Of a DNA stretch of 33,469 nucleotides, positions 1-6,837 are shown piece by piece. The DNA is taken from positions 1 through 33,469 of the forward strand of contig LCKG01000007.1 in assembly GCA_001001285.1 (NCBI GenBank), in the 5' to 3' direction. Every line of letters starts with the position of its first letter. Position 1 is the stretch's first letter. This stretch comes from Parcubacteria group bacterium GW2011_GWC1_45_13. Lineage in GTDB: Bacteria > Patescibacteriota > Minisyncoccia > UBA11713 > 2-01-FULL-45-33. The notes beneath the pieces were generated by a model. It ran no database searches, was not told the DNA's origin, and was given only the letters and a program-made list of their open reading frames with translations. The translations under genes and the position numbers were made by a program.

Positions 1-1
1 A

Positions 2-967
2 ATAGCGATTAACGGATTTGGGAGGATAGGGAGGTCGTTTTTCAAAGCCGCGTACGGAATGCCCGATTTTGGTATTGTAGCGATTAACGACTTGGCGGAC
101 GAAAAAACGCTTAGATATCTTTTGAAATACGACTCGGTTTACGGGCGTTATTTAAAGGAGCCGCATGGCGTCCAATTTTTGGCGGAAAAAGATCCGGCTA
201 AGCTCCCGTGGAAAAAATTAGGAATTGACGTTGTTGTGGAATCCTCCGGTTTTTTTACAACTTCGGAAAAAGCCAAAGTGCATTTGGATGCTGGGGCAAA
301 GCGGGTGGTGATTACAGCCCCCGCTACAGGCGACGTTGTGACCGCGCTTGTGGGAGTAAATGATGATATTTTTGCAAACAATAAACATCCTTTAACTTGC
401 AACGCTTCATGCACTACAAATTCTGTGGCGCCGGTTCTTAAAATTCTTTTGGAAAATTTCGGAATAAAAAAAGCCGCGATGACGACTGTGCATGGCTACA
501 CGGCGACTCAAAAATTAGTGGATGGGCCGGATGCCAAAGATCCGCGCCGCGGGCGGGCTGCGGCGATAAATATTGTCCCCTCCACCACTGGCGCGGCGGA
601 GGCGGTGATTCAATCAATTCCGGAGCTTGCAGAAAAATTCCAGTCAGAATCAATTCGCGTGCCGGTGATTACCGGCTCTATCAGCGTTACCACTGCGCTT
701 GTTGAGAAAAAAACTACGCGCGAGGCGGTAAATGATGTTTTCAAAAAAGAAGCGGCGAAACCCCGCTGGGCGCATGTTTTAAAAGTCACCGAAGACCCAA
801 TTGTTGTCACAGACATAGTCGGCGAGCCCTACGGCGCGATAATAGATGCAACACTTACTCAAGTTTTAGGCGATGACCTAGTCAAAATTTTTAGCTGGTA
901 CGACAACGAAGCCGGTTACACCGCAACATTAGTGGAGCATGTGAGGAGAGTTGCCGAATCGTTATGA
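2..967 (+). CDS. gap: Glyceraldehyde-3-phosphate dehydrogenase, 5' end missing
   Basis: Glycolytic enzyme that oxidises and phosphorylates glyceraldehyde 3-phosphate using NAD(P). The frame is open from base 2, so the gene begins upstream of the window: the first visible residues IAINGFGRIGR are the Rossmann dinucleotide-binding motif that normally lies at residues 3-13, so only a few N-terminal residues are lost. The catalytic cysteine is in NASCTTN and the partner histidine in TTVHGYT; the C-terminal SWYDNEAGY matches the family's WYDNE signature. The first internal ATG at 59 is not the start. The stop TGA overlaps an ATG at 964 (ATGA), which is the start of a truncated rpiB copy; this indicates that gap and rpiB were once directly coupled. 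First gene of the carbon operon. Confidence 0.96.
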   Translation: MAINGFGRIGRSFFKAAYGMPDFGIVAINDLADEKTLRYLLKYDSVYGRYLKEPHGVQFLAEKDPAKLPWKKLGIDVVVESSGFFTTSEKAKVHLDAGAKRVVITAPATGDVVTALVGVNDDIFANNKHPLTCNASCTTNSVAPVLKILLENFGIKKAAMTTVHGYTATQKLVDGPDAKDPRRGRAAAINIVPSTTGAAEAVIQSIPELAEKFQSESIRVPVITGSISVTTALVEKKTTREAVNDVFKKEAAKPRWAHVLKVTEDPIVVTDIVGEPYGAIIDATLTQVLGDDLVKIFSWYDNEAGYTATLVEHVRRVAESL

Positions 968-1001
968 AAATCTACATCGGGGCGGATCATGCGGGGTTTG
1001 A
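962..1001 (+). repeat. 40-bp direct repeat, left copy (rpiB 5' end)
   Basis: Identical base for base to 1890-1929 (offset 928). It contains the first 12 to 13 codons of rpiB beginning at ATG 964. The identity stops sharply on both sides (961 G versus 1889 A; 1002 A versus 1930 G). The left copy runs into unrelated sequence, the right copy into intact rpiB, so the intervening nucleotidyltransferase module looks inserted. Confidence 0.95.
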
Positions 1002-1014
1002 ATTTTGGGACTAA
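964..1014 (+). pseudogene. Truncated rpiB fragment (16 codons)
   Basis: ATG 964 opens MKIYIGADHAGFE, identical to the start of intact rpiB at 1892, then diverges and stops at TAA 1012-1014 after 16 codons. The ATG overlaps the gap stop codon as ATGA, which is how the neighbouring operon genes are joined, so this is probably the original gap-rpiB junction, left behind when the module at 1002-1889 arrived. Whether the peptide is translated cannot be told from sequence. Confidence 0.8.
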
Positions 1015-1032
1015 AAATGCTACTATTAGCAT
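998..1032 (+). promoter_or_regulatory. Promoter and dyad of the nucleotidyltransferase module
   Basis: TTGAAT (998-1003), a 17-bp spacer and TACTAT (1021-1026) form a sigma-70-like promoter whose -10 ends 6 nt before ATG 1033, implying a leaderless transcript. The -35 straddles the insertion junction: its first four bases come from the rpiB repeat. A dyad ATGCTA (1017-1022), CTAT, TAGCAT (1027-1032) covers the -10 and could be an autoregulatory operator, as is common for toxin-antitoxin modules. Confidence 0.6.
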
Positions 1033-1242
1033 ATGTACAATTGGTCAGTTGATGAAAAACAGCTTAAAAAATACCCCGAACAGTACAAAATCTGGAAACT
1101 TGAGCAGATGATAAACTGGGGCTTGGGCGGAGAAAAGCTTGACGAAAAACTATTGCGTAAATACTGGCGCAAACTTTTTATGGACAGTCTGACGCGTAAG
1201 TATCTTGTTTTTTTGTTATGGCAAAAGAAGTCAAGATATTAA
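1033..1242 (+). CDS. Small partner protein of AbiEii-type nucleotidyltransferase (putative antitoxin)
   Basis: A 69-residue, lysine- and tryptophan-rich protein opening MYNWSVDEKQLKKYPEQYK, predicted mostly helical, with no recognised domain. It overlaps the downstream nucleotidyltransferase gene by 25 nt in another frame, so the two are probably translationally coupled. In AbiE-type systems a small antitoxin gene precedes the AbiEii toxin, and similar short proteins beginning with a xNWS motif are, as far as I recall, found beside AbiEii genes in Parcubacteria; the antitoxin role is inferred from this arrangement only. It lies inside the 888-bp segment between the two 40-bp repeats. It has a promoter immediately upstream and no Shine-Dalgarno sequence. 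Confidence 0.65.
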   Translation: MYNWSVDEKQLKKYPEQYKIWKLEQMINWGLGGEKLDEKLLRKYWRKLFMDSLTRKYLVFLLWQKKSRY

Positions 1243-1889
1243 CCAAAGAGCAGGAACTGTTTTTAGAGTTGGCTGGGAAGTCGAAACAAATTTCCCGCAA
1301 TTTTTATTTTACCGGAGGCACGCCTCTTTCGGCGTTTTATTTACAGCACCGATTGTCAGAGGATATCGATTTATTCATTGAATCGGAAAAAGTGCCAATT
1401 TTATCCATCAGAAACTTTATTCGTAGCATTCAGCCAAAACTTGGCGTATCTGAATTCGATTACCGTCAATTTCTCGGTTTGCACTCGTTCCAGCTATATT
1501 TTTCGAAAACAAATATTCTGAAAGTTGATTTCAATTACTATCCATTTCCAAGGATTGAGAAAGGAATAAAATATAAAAACATTGAAGTGGATAGCATTCT
1601 GGATATTGCGGTGAACAAGGTGCATACTATTGCGATGAAGCCGCGTGCCCGTGATTTTATAGATATTTATTTTATAATTAAAGAAAAAGGATATAGATTT
1701 AACGATTTGCTGAAAAAAGCAAAGATTAAATTTGATTGGCATATTGACCCGTTGCAACTCGGGTCGCGCTTGCTTATGGCGAAAGAAGTTAAAGATTTCC
1801 CTAGAATGATAAAGCATATTCAGCCGCAGGAATGGCAAAGGTTTTTCTTGGAAGAGGCCAAAAAACTAAAATCAGAGATATTAAAGTAA
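1218..1889 (+). CDS. AbiEii/AbiGii-type nucleotidyltransferase (putative toxin)
   Basis: A 223-residue protein of the AbiEii (DUF1814) family, whose members act as toxins or abortive-infection effectors by transferring nucleotides, for some members onto tRNA. Visible motifs: FTGGTPLSAF (residues 31-40) followed by HRLSEDIDLF (44-53), the polymerase-beta-type GG(T/S)...DxD signature with D49 and D51 as probable metal ligands, and a distal K..RARDFIDIYF stretch (about 141-152) that matches the family's conserved R-RDxxDIY motif. Start ATG 1218 is inside the preceding gene (25-nt overlap). The stop TAA 1887-1889 lies 2 nt before rpiB ATG 1892, so the inserted pair stays compatible with the operon. 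The base composition is visibly more AT-rich than the flanking metabolic genes, consistent with acquisition. Confidence 0.85.
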   Translation: MAKEVKILTKEQELFLELAGKSKQISRNFYFTGGTPLSAFYLQHRLSEDIDLFIESEKVPILSIRNFIRSIQPKLGVSEFDYRQFLGLHSFQLYFSKTNILKVDFNYYPFPRIEKGIKYKNIEVDSILDIAVNKVHTIAMKPRARDFIDIYFIIKEKGYRFNDLLKKAKIKFDWHIDPLQLGSRLLMAKEVKDFPRMIKHIQPQEWQRFFLEEAKKLKSEILK

Positions 1890-1929
1890 TTATGAAAATC
1901 TACATCGGGGCGGATCATGCGGGGTTTGA
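1890..1929 (+). repeat. 40-bp direct repeat, right copy (start of intact rpiB)
   Basis: Exact second copy of 962-1001. It contains the real rpiB start codon (ATG 1892) and first codons and continues into the full-length gene. See the left copy for the implication of insertion. Confidence 0.95.
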
Positions 1930-2374
1930 GTTAAAAGAAACTCTAAAAAAGTTTCTTTTAGAGTTAGGCCACGAAGTTGAAGACAAGGGCGCGTTTAAAT
2001 ATGAACCGGAGGATGATTATCCGGATTTCGTTTTTCCGGTCGCTGAAGCTGTGGCCGAAGGCTCCGAGCAGGGTCAAGGAGCGAAAGTTCGAGGGATAGT
2101 TATCGGCGGTTCCGGTCAAGGAGAAGCAATGTGCGCGAACCGTGTAAAAGGCGTACGCGCGGCAGTTTACTACGGGGGTGACTTCGAAATTGTGCGGCTT
2201 TCTAGAGCGCACAATAATGCGAACGTTTTGGCATTGGGCGCGCGAATGATGGACGATGAACTTGCTAAAAAGGCGGTAAAATTGTGGCTGGAGACGCCGT
2301 TTGACGGTGGGCCTGCCTCGCCTGACGGCGGTCAAGGCGGGCGGCACGAAAGACGCATCAGTAAATTGGACTAA
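1892..2374 (+). CDS. rpiB: Ribose-5-phosphate isomerase B
   Basis: Interconverts ribose 5-phosphate and ribulose 5-phosphate in the non-oxidative pentose phosphate pathway. The 160-residue protein starts MKIYIGADHAGFE, the RpiB signature; an open frame extends 20 codons further upstream (ATG 1832) but lies inside the toxin gene and is not used. The motif GGSGQGEAMCANR (about residues 72-84) lacks the cysteine of the E. coli enzyme and carries a glutamate (E78) as in the actinobacterial type, which uses Glu as catalytic base. SRAHNNANVLALGARM is the conserved C-terminal motif. Near the C terminus about ten extra residues (GPASPDGGQGG) come from an imperfect palindrome at 2311-2345, an in-frame insertion seen in other genes here. 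The first 40 bp are duplicated at 962-1001. Confidence 0.95.
   Translation: MKIYIGADHAGFELKETLKKFLLELGHEVEDKGAFKYEPEDDYPDFVFPVAEAVAEGSEQGQGAKVRGIVIGGSGQGEAMCANRVKGVRAAVYYGGDFEIVRLSRAHNNANVLALGARMMDDELAKKAVKLWLETPFDGGPASPDGGQGGRHERRISKLD
2311..2345 (+). repeat. In-frame palindromic insertion in rpiB
   Basis: GC-rich imperfect inverted repeat near the 3' end of rpiB. GCCTGCCTCGCC on the left and AAGGCGGGC on the right flank a TGAC-GGCG-GTCA core. It translates to PASPDGGQGG. The copy at 31902-31935 in the family 1 glycosidase has nearly the same arms and the same reading frame (PASP). Confidence 0.6.
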
Positions 2375-2442
2375 ATTATTCACAGCTGGATTTGGAGGCG
2401 GTTGTGCTATGTTGAAAAAGAGCCTTCGGCTCTCGAAATTCA

Positions 2443-4110
2443 ATGACGAGCCCAAGGTTTATTTTTGTTATAGGGGGGGTGATGTCCGGAATCGGTAAGG
2501 GCATTACTACCGCGTCCGTCGCCAGGATTTTAAAATCCAAAGGTTTTCGCGCCACTTGCGTCAAAATTGACCCTTATCTCAATGTAGACGCGGGGACCAT
2601 GAACCCCACAGAGCATGGGGAAGTTTTTGTTACTGAAGACGGCATGGAGACGGACCAGGATCTCGGAAACTACGAAAGATTTTTGGGCGAAAATATTCTT
2701 TCTTACAATTACATGACCTCCGGGTCGGTGTATCTTTCGGTAATAGAGCGGGAACGCGCTTTGGGGTATGGCGGAAGATGTGTGGAAACAGTGCCACATA
2801 TTCCGGAGGAAGTGATAAGGAGGCTCTCGCTAGCAGGGAAAAAAGCGAAAGCCGATTTTGTTTTGGTGGAAATTGGCGGCACCGTCGGGGAGTACCAAAA
2901 TTTAGTATACTTGGAAGCCGCGCGCATGCTGCATCTTAAAAATCCGAATAACGTCATATTTATTTTGGTAAGCTATCTGCCCGTGCCGAAGCAAATCGGG
3001 GAGATGAAGACCAAGCCAACGCAATACGCGGTACATTCTTTAAACGCGGCCGGCATCCAGCCGGATTTTATTATCGCCAGGTCCGAATTGCCCTTGGATG
3101 AACCGCGCAAGAAAAAGCTTTCCGTGTTTTGCAATGTCGGACCTGGAGATATTATTTCCGCTCCCGATATTGAGAATATCTATCAGGTGCCTGTTAATTT
3201 TGAAAAGGATAAATTGGGTTTGAAAATTTTAGCCAAATTCGGCATGGATGGGAAAAAGCGGGATTTGGCCGATTGGTCGCGTGTTCTCCGCCGGGCGCTT
3301 TTTTCAAAAAAAGAAATCAAAATCGGCATTGTAGGCAAATATTTCAATACTGGCAAATTTACTCTTTCCGATTCTTATATTTCGGTGATTGAAGCGATTA
3401 AGCAAGCCAGCTGGCATTTGGGACTCTGTCCGAAAATTTTATGGCTGGACGCCGAGTCTTATGAAAAAGATTCCAGAAAAATGCGCGGGGAGTTGCAGGA
3501 ACTTGACGGCATAATCGTACCGGGAGGTTTTGGAGAGAGAGGCGTGAACGGGAAAATTAAAGCGATAGAATTCGCACGGAAAAACAGTAAGCCCTTTTTC
3601 GGGCTTTGCTACGGCATGCAGCTCGCGGTTATAGAGTTTGCCAGAAATGTCGCCGGAATGCATGGCGCGCACACTACTGAAGTAAATCCTCGAACAAAGT
3701 ATCCCGTGATTGATCTGATGCAGGAACAAAAAGCGAAAATTTTCGCGAAAAAATTGGGAGGCACGATGCGTTTGGGCGCTTACGCCTGCCGTTTGTCGGA
3801 TAAAACAATCGCCAAAGCTGCGTATGGCCTGCCTGCCGGCAAGGCAGGCGCGCGTACGGTGTATGAACGCCACCGCCACAGGTACGAATTTAACAGCGCC
3901 TTAAGAAAAGTTCTGGAATCAAAAGGGCTCGTTGTTTCCGGCGTGAATCCTGAAAGTGGGCTGGTTGAAATTATAGAGCTTAAAAATCATCCTTTTTTTC
4001 TTGGCACGCAATTCCACCCGGAATTTAAATCAAGATTTTTGAATCCTCACCCGTTATTTTCAGTTTTTATCAAAGCGGCATATAAAGTTAAACAACAAAA
4101 GCATGGTTGA
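2443..4110 (+). CDS. pyrG: CTP synthase
   Basis: Converts UTP to CTP using ATP and glutamine. The 555-residue protein has the N-terminal synthetase domain (FVIGGVMSGIGKGITTASVA, ATP-binding; DPYLNVDAGTMNPTEHGEVF, substrate site) and a C-terminal class I glutaminase with nucleophile Cys in GLCYGMQ and the His-Glu pair in GTQFHPEF. The length equals that of the usual enzyme. A short palindromic insertion (3831-3849) adds about eight residues (GLPAGKAG) just before the conserved ERHRHRYEFN. A hairpin GAGCC-TTC-GGCTC (2420-2432) lies in the 68-bp gap upstream. The 3' end overlaps rpe by 8 nt. It is the only nucleotide biosynthesis gene in this carbon operon. Confidence 0.97.
   Translation: MTSPRFIFVIGGVMSGIGKGITTASVARILKSKGFRATCVKIDPYLNVDAGTMNPTEHGEVFVTEDGMETDQDLGNYERFLGENILSYNYMTSGSVYLSVIERERALGYGGRCVETVPHIPEEVIRRLSLAGKKAKADFVLVEIGGTVGEYQNLVYLEAARMLHLKNPNNVIFILVSYLPVPKQIGEMKTKPTQYAVHSLNAAGIQPDFIIARSELPLDEPRKKKLSVFCNVGPGDIISAPDIENIYQVPVNFEKDKLGLKILAKFGMDGKKRDLADWSRVLRRALFSKKEIKIGIVGKYFNTGKFTLSDSYISVIEAIKQASWHLGLCPKILWLDAESYEKDSRKMRGELQELDGIIVPGGFGERGVNGKIKAIEFARKNSKPFFGLCYGMQLAVIEFARNVAGMHGAHTTEVNPRTKYPVIDLMQEQKAKIFAKKLGGTMRLGAYACRLSDKTIAKAAYGLPAGKAGARTVYERHRHRYEFNSALRKVLESKGLVVSGVNPESGLVEIIELKNHPFFLGTQFHPEFKSRFLNPHPLFSVFIKAAYKVKQQKHG
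3831..3849 (+). repeat. In-frame palindromic insertion in pyrG
   Basis: Perfect 7-bp arms GCCTGCC / GGCAGGC around GGCAA. It adds roughly eight residues (GLPAGKAG) at a place where CTP synthases normally run straight into the ERHRHRYEF motif. Same family of GCCTGCC-type palindromes as those at 20162-20178 and 31809-31823. Confidence 0.7.
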
Positions 4111-4597
4111 GATTATCCCATCCATCAACGTTTCAGACTTTGATGAGCTAAAAAAGCGGATAAAAAAAGTTGAACCATACTTCAAATGGGCGCATTTGGA
4201 TGTTTCGGACGGGGTTTTCACAAAACATGTAAGCTGGCATGATCCGAAAGACTTGGTTGGGCTTAAAACCAAGCTGAAATTGGAGGTTCATTTAATGATT
4301 GACCGGCCGGAAAGGACAATTGAGGAATGGCTGATAAAACCGGTCTCGCGGGTTATTTTTCATCAGGAAGCCACAAAAGATCACCGGCTTTTGATAGATA
4401 AAATTCAGGGGCATGTACGGCACGTCTGCCCGGAGTGTATAATAGAAGTTGACGGCGGAGTGAATAAACGCGTCGCCGCCAGATGCATTAAAGAGGGCGC
4501 GAATTTATTGGTCGCCGGCAAAGCAATTTTTGATCCGCCAACTGGCGGAAAAAACATTAAAAAAGTAATCGCAGAATTAAAAAATGCCGCATCTTAA
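4103..4597 (+). CDS. rpe: Ribulose-phosphate 3-epimerase-like protein, internally shortened
   Basis: Rpe epimerises ribulose 5-phosphate to xylulose 5-phosphate, feeding transketolase. The protein is 164 residues against about 210-220 for the family. All four metal/catalytic positions appear present: His and Asp in AHLDVSDG, His in EVHLMI, and Asp in EVDGG. What is missing is the stretch between FHQEATKDHRLLIDKIQ and CPECIIEVDGG: the usual G-x-ALNP-T segment and the phosphate-loop VxPGxxGQxF, about 50 residues covering roughly two beta/alpha units of the barrel. No frameshift or stop is visible, so the loss is in frame. Such a barrel may not fold normally; it may be a pseudogene, a real variant, or an assembly error. 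Overlaps pyrG by 8 nt and the next gene by 14 nt. Confidence 0.8.
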   Translation: MVEIIPSINVSDFDELKKRIKKVEPYFKWAHLDVSDGVFTKHVSWHDPKDLVGLKTKLKLEVHLMIDRPERTIEEWLIKPVSRVIFHQEATKDHRLLIDKIQGHVRHVCPECIIEVDGGVNKRVAARCIKEGANLLVAGKAIFDPPTGGKNIKKVIAELKNAAS

Positions 4598-4952
4598 ATT
4601 GGTATTGTTTTGTCTAAGCTTATTACCATTGATTCTCGGTATTGTTTTATTTAATCACGGACAAGGGTTTGATAATGATGATGCATTCATCATCTTTTTA
4701 GCAGAGGCATTAATAGGCTTTTTATTAATTAATTTATTTTTCTATTTCAATTCATATCTGATGTCATTTGTGCTTTCGCTGGGTTTATATGTAATTCTAT
4801 ATTTTGTCTTTACCGCCGATCCCAACGGAGATGAGTTTGCTGTAGGGATAAGTTTGTTGATTTATCCTGTTTTAGTTGCAGTATTGTGTTTAATTTTCGC
4901 TTGCTATAAGTTTTTTAATTTTTTAAAGTCAAGGAATCGGGCGGGCGAGTAA
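4584..4952 (+). CDS. Small integral membrane protein, unknown function
   Basis: The 122-residue protein is almost entirely hydrophobic, with about four predicted membrane segments (roughly residues 4-23, 34-55, 59-77 and 87-110) and a short basic tail (KSRNRAGE). No family was recognised. It overlaps the 3' end of rpe by 14 nt and is followed 12 nt later by transketolase, so it is in the operon, but its AT-rich composition differs from its neighbours and suggests a late arrival. There is no Shine-Dalgarno sequence; translation probably depends on coupling to rpe. Confidence 0.65.
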   Translation: MPHLKLVLFCLSLLPLILGIVLFNHGQGFDNDDAFIIFLAEALIGFLLINLFFYFNSYLMSFVLSLGLYVILYFVFTADPNGDEFAVGISLLIYPVLVAVLCLIFACYKFFNFLKSRNRAGE

Positions 4953-4964
4953 AACGAAATTTCT

Positions 4965-5825
4965 ATGAGCCATTTGCACGAAGATAAAATAAAATTTTTG
5001 GAGGAAAAAGCGAATGCCGTAAGGCAGTCCATTATTGAGATGTTGGTGGAGGCGGGAAGCGGGCATACCGCCGGGCCTTTGGGGATGGCGGATGTTTTTA
5101 CCGCTTTTTATTTTCACATTTTAAATCACAACCCCAAAAAACCGTATTGGGAGGAAAGAGACCGCCTGATTTTATCCAATGGGCATATTTGCCCCGTGAG
5201 ATATGCCGCAATGGCGCACGCGGGATATTTTCCGCTGGAAGAATTAAAGACATTAAGAAAATTGGGAACGCGTCTTCAAGGGCATCCTCATCGCACCGCT
5301 TTGCCCGGAGTTGAGACGACTTCCGGTCCGTTGGGCTCCGGCCTTAGCCAGGCATCGGGATACGCTTACGGCGCGAAAATGGATAACAGAAAATTTAAAG
5401 TTTATTGTTTTATGTCCGACGGCGAACAGCAAGCCGGAAATACCTGGGAAGCCGCTATGTTCTCCGGGAAATACAAATTAAATAATCTGATCGGGCTTAT
5501 TGACCGTAACAATATCCAAATTGACGGCATGACGGAAGATATCATGCCTTTGGAGCCCCTCCGCGCAAAATACGAAGCATTCAACTGGCACGTTTTGGAA
5601 ATTGACGGGCATAATTTTGAGGAAATTGTGAACGCGGTTGAAGAGGCTAAGGCGATCTATGAAAAACCAACCGTCATTATTTCGCACAACATTCCGGGCA
5701 AAGGAATTAAAGAAATAGAGTTTGATTACAAATGGCATGGCATCCCGCCCAATAAAGAGCAGGCCGCAAAATTTTTAGCCGAGCTCCGAACATTAGGAGG
5801 AAAAATAAAATCTGAACACGAGTAA
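4965..5825 (+). CDS. tkt: Transketolase, N-terminal (thiamine diphosphate) subunit
   Basis: Transfers two-carbon units between sugar phosphates. This 286-residue half carries the ThDP-binding PP module: GHTAGPLGMADVFTAF, the conserved histidine in GHICPVRYA, and the magnesium/ThDP motif SDGEQQAGNTWEAAMF ending in DRNNIQIDG. Transketolase is split in two genes, as in many archaea and CPR bacteria; the second half follows after a single base. Together with rpiB, rpe and aldolase this makes a non-oxidative pentose phosphate route able to produce ribose phosphate from glycolytic intermediates. Confidence 0.95.
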   Translation: MSHLHEDKIKFLEEKANAVRQSIIEMLVEAGSGHTAGPLGMADVFTAFYFHILNHNPKKPYWEERDRLILSNGHICPVRYAAMAHAGYFPLEELKTLRKLGTRLQGHPHRTALPGVETTSGPLGSGLSQASGYAYGAKMDNRKFKVYCFMSDGEQQAGNTWEAAMFSGKYKLNNLIGLIDRNNIQIDGMTEDIMPLEPLRAKYEAFNWHVLEIDGHNFEEIVNAVEEAKAIYEKPTVIISHNIPGKGIKEIEFDYKWHGIPPNKEQAAKFLAELRTLGGKIKSEHE

Positions 5826-5826
5826 C

Positions 5827-6831
5827 ATGCCAATAAATCCGAAAGTAAAATTAGTTGAGAATGTTTTGGAGAAAGCGAAGATTGAGCAGGCACCGACGCG
5901 GAAGGGCTACGGTGAGGGGCTTTTGGCTGCCGGTGAGGCAAACGAAAAAGTAGTCGCGCTCTGCGCTGATCTCACCGAATCAACCCAGATGCATCTTTTT
6001 GCCAAAAAATTCCCGCAAAGATTTATTGAGATGGGCGTGGCTGAACAAAACCTGGCGACTGTCGCCGCGGGGCTGGCAAACTATGGGAAAATTCCGTTCA
6101 TTTCTTCCTACGCGATGTTTTCCCCGGGGAGAAACTGGGAGCAGATTAGGACAACGATTTGCTATAACGAAGTTTCTGTGAAAATTGCCGGATCGCACGC
6201 CGGAGTATCGGTTGGGCCGGACGGCGCGACTCATCAGGCGATTGAAGATATCGCTCTTATGCGGCCGATTCCAAATATGACGGTTATTAATCCGTGCGAC
6301 GCGCATGAGGCGAAAAAAGCAACGATGGCGGCAGTTGGTGTAAATGGGCCGGTTTATCTTCGTTTTGCCAGGGAAAAAACGCCTGTGTTTACGACTTCAG
6401 AGACGCCGTTTGAAGTTGGTAAAGCGGAAATTTTCTGGGATGCCGGCGGAAAGTTAGATGTTGCCGTTATTGCTTGCGGTCCGCTTGTGCACAATGCTAT
6501 TTTAGCCGCGGCGGACTTGGAAAAAGAGGGCATTAAAATTCGCGTAATAAACAACCATACAATAAAACCGATGGATGAGAAAACGATTATTGAAGCCGCG
6601 CGAGATGCCGGTGCTGTTGTAACTGTTGAAGAGCATCAAGTGCAAGGCGGCATGGGTTCCGCCGTAGCCGAAGTGCTTGCTAAAAATTATCCCGTGCCAA
6701 TTGAATTTGTCGGCGTGCAGAACCGTTTTGGAGAAAGCGGTACGCCAAATGAACTCATTGAACACTTCGGTATGGGCGTCTCGCATATTAAAGAGGCTGT
6801 TAAGAAAGTTTTAAAAAGAAAGACAAAATAA
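5827..6831 (+). CDS. tkt: Transketolase, C-terminal subunit
   Basis: The 334-residue protein holds the pyrimidine-binding module with the catalytic glutamate in MGVAEQNLATVAAGLA, followed by FISSYAMFSPGRNWEQIR and SHAGVSVGPDGATHQAIED, then the C-terminal transketolase domain (TVEEHQVQGGMGSAVAEV). It starts one base after the stop of the N-terminal subunit. Some family members act as 1-deoxyxylulose-5-phosphate synthase-like enzymes, but the split arrangement beside rpe and rpiB favours transketolase. It is followed 6 nt later by the PfkB kinase gene. Confidence 0.95.
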   Translation: MPINPKVKLVENVLEKAKIEQAPTRKGYGEGLLAAGEANEKVVALCADLTESTQMHLFAKKFPQRFIEMGVAEQNLATVAAGLANYGKIPFISSYAMFSPGRNWEQIRTTICYNEVSVKIAGSHAGVSVGPDGATHQAIEDIALMRPIPNMTVINPCDAHEAKKATMAAVGVNGPVYLRFAREKTPVFTTSETPFEVGKAEIFWDAGGKLDVAVIACGPLVHNAILAAADLEKEGIKIRVINNHTIKPMDEKTIIEAARDAGAVVTVEEHQVQGGMGSAVAEVLAKNYPVPIEFVGVQNRFGESGTPNELIEHFGMGVSHIKEAVKKVLKRKTK

Positions 6832-6837
6832 ACCAAT

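Noticed and set aside
1832-1891. N-terminal extension of RpiB
   Set aside because: These 20 codons lie within the AbiEii-type gene in another frame; RpiB proteins begin MKI-x-IGADHAG.
3439-3879. Long minus-strand ORF opposite pyrG
   Set aside because: A shadow of the conserved CTP synthase gene with no recognisable product or start signals; the same holds for other antisense ORFs.
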